From positions 1 through 5,728 of the forward strand of contig JAZQWZ010000142.1 of assembly GCA_045632625.1 (NCBI GenBank): a DNA stretch of 5,728 bases, read 5' to 3'. Origin of the DNA: Scatosoma sp045632625 (GTDB lineage: Bacteria; Bacillota; Clostridia; Christensenellales; Borkfalkiaceae). Made by a program: the position numbers and the translations under genes. Below are positions 5,328 through 5,728 of the stretch, one piece after another. Position 1 is the stretch's first letter. Each line of letters opens with the position of its first letter. Under the pieces are notes generated by a model. The model had not been told where the DNA came from. It did not search any database and saw nothing but the letters and a program-made list of their open reading frames with translations.

Positions 5328-5341
5328 GGCCTGTTATAAGC

Positions 5342-5728
5342 TTAAATGTGGTGGCCTGAGACGAACATTGTACGTACGCCCTCATCGGTCAAAGTTTCGA
5401 TTAAGATGGCGTGCGGAATTCTACCATCAATGATAAACACTTTTTTTACGCCGCGGCGAATGGCTTCGATACAGCAATTTACCTTGGGAATCATACCGCC
5501 GCTAATAACGCCGTCACGAATAAGCTTGGGCGCGTCGGAAACGTACACCTTGGGAATGAGCGTAGAAACGTCGTCCTTATCACGAAGCAAGCCCACGATA
5601 TCCGTCATGGAAATTAAGCTTTCCGCTTTCAATTCCCCTGCAAGGCGCGCCGCCACCGTGTCCGCATTGATGTTGTAGGTGTTGTTTTCTTCGTCAAAAC
5701 CCACGGTCGATACTACGGGAATGTAGCC
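5342..5728 (-). CDS. argB: N-acetylglutamate kinase, C-terminal part only (N-terminus beyond the window)
   Basis: The last 128 residues of a kinase that phosphorylates N-acetylglutamate, the second step of arginine synthesis. The frame is open to the window edge, so the true start lies further right; the internal methionine at 5704 is not the start. Visible family motifs: GYIPVV at the edge, YNINAD with the following AARLAGELKAE (amino-acid kinase core), LISMTDIVGLL, GGMIPKV with the conserved lysine, and IIDGRIPHAILIE near the C-terminus. The C-terminal tail reads EGVRTMFVSGHHI where the usual ending is close to G-I/V-G-T; R in place of the second glycine is a small oddity. The stop codon (5344-5342) abuts the tandem repeat. 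Linkage to argD and argF supports the call. Confidence 0.95.
   Translation of the reverse strand, partial: GYIPVVSTVGFDEENNTYNINADTVAARLAGELKAESLISMTDIVGLLRDKDDVSTLIPKVYVSDAPKLIRDGVISGGMIPKVNCCIEAIRRGVKKVFIIDGRIPHAILIETLTDEGVRTMFVSGHHI

Larger units (their letters stand above)
5018..5341. repeat. Imperfect tandem repeat (two full units plus a partial third) filling the argB-argD gap
   Basis: Unit 1 runs 5018-5168, unit 2 runs 5169-5322, and a 19-base start of a third runs 5323-5341, ending next to the argB stop codon. Evidence for tandem copies on the plus strand: CGTTT at 5018, 5169 and 5323, each followed by a similar stretch ending AGC; CGTTAAAACG at 5049 and 5200; GGTAGA at 5059 and 5211; CCCGACGGGA at 5094 and 5249; GAGCAAGGG at 5122 and 5276; TATACACGTTT at 5163 and 5317. 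The first 41 bases of units 1 and 2 align without gaps with 32 identities. Between these blocks the copies differ strongly, yet keep similar lengths and pairing. No open frame in the repeat looks like a protein. Confidence 0.85.

Noticed and set aside
5018..5341. T-box or known riboswitch controlling argD
   Set aside because: On the minus strand no T-box AGGGTGG-type motif or other core I know was found, there is no terminator before argD, and the wobble pairs favour the opposite strand.
5018..5341. CRISPR array
   Set aside because: There are only two long imperfect units of ~150 bases with no short identical direct repeats separated by unique spacers.

Overview
The window reads as chromosomal DNA of an anaerobic, Gram-positive-type bacterium of the Clostridia, probably an uncultured gut lineage (Christensenellales- or Lachnospiraceae-like; this placement is from general impression only). 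The reasons are consensus AGGAGG-type ribosome binding sites, a clostridial arg gene order, a DUF1653 gene, and a large secreted protein built of modules common in gut Firmicutes. All convincing genes lie on the minus strand, so the biological reading order runs from 5728 down to 1.

From the right edge: the 3' part of argB (N-acetylglutamate kinase, cut by the window edge), a 360-base gap, argD (acetylornithine aminotransferase), argF (ornithine carbamoyltransferase), a LacX-like aldose 1-epimerase-family gene, and a small DUF1653 gene. From argD onward the genes are packed tightly. argD and argF abut with no spacer (TAA then ATG), argF and the epimerase gene are 10 bases apart, and the epimerase and DUF1653 genes overlap by 14 bases. 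A hairpin with a T8 tract follows, so this is probably one operon. ArgB, ArgD and ArgF carry out the kinase, transaminase and carbamoylation steps from N-acetylglutamate towards arginine; argC and argJ would be expected to the right of the window.

The argB-argD gap is the most unusual part. It is filled by an imperfect tandem repeat (period about 151-155 bases): two full units plus a 19-base start of a third that ends beside the argB stop codon. Short sequence blocks are conserved between the units. The segments between them differ but keep their base pairing, including compensatory changes. This points to a duplicated structured RNA or DNA-hairpin element. The G-U pairs fit an RNA read from the plus strand, antisense to the arg genes. 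I do not recognise the class.

Left of the terminator, a new transcription unit starts with a TATAAT promoter. It has a leader of about 139 bases full of inverted repeats, including three segments that can pair in two mutually exclusive ways, one of which ends directly against the ribosome binding site. Then come a 44-codon gene and, 13 bases later, a large secreted multi-domain protein that runs off the left edge of the window (491 codons visible). The stop codon of the small gene overlaps the ribosome binding site of the large one, so the two are probably translationally coupled.
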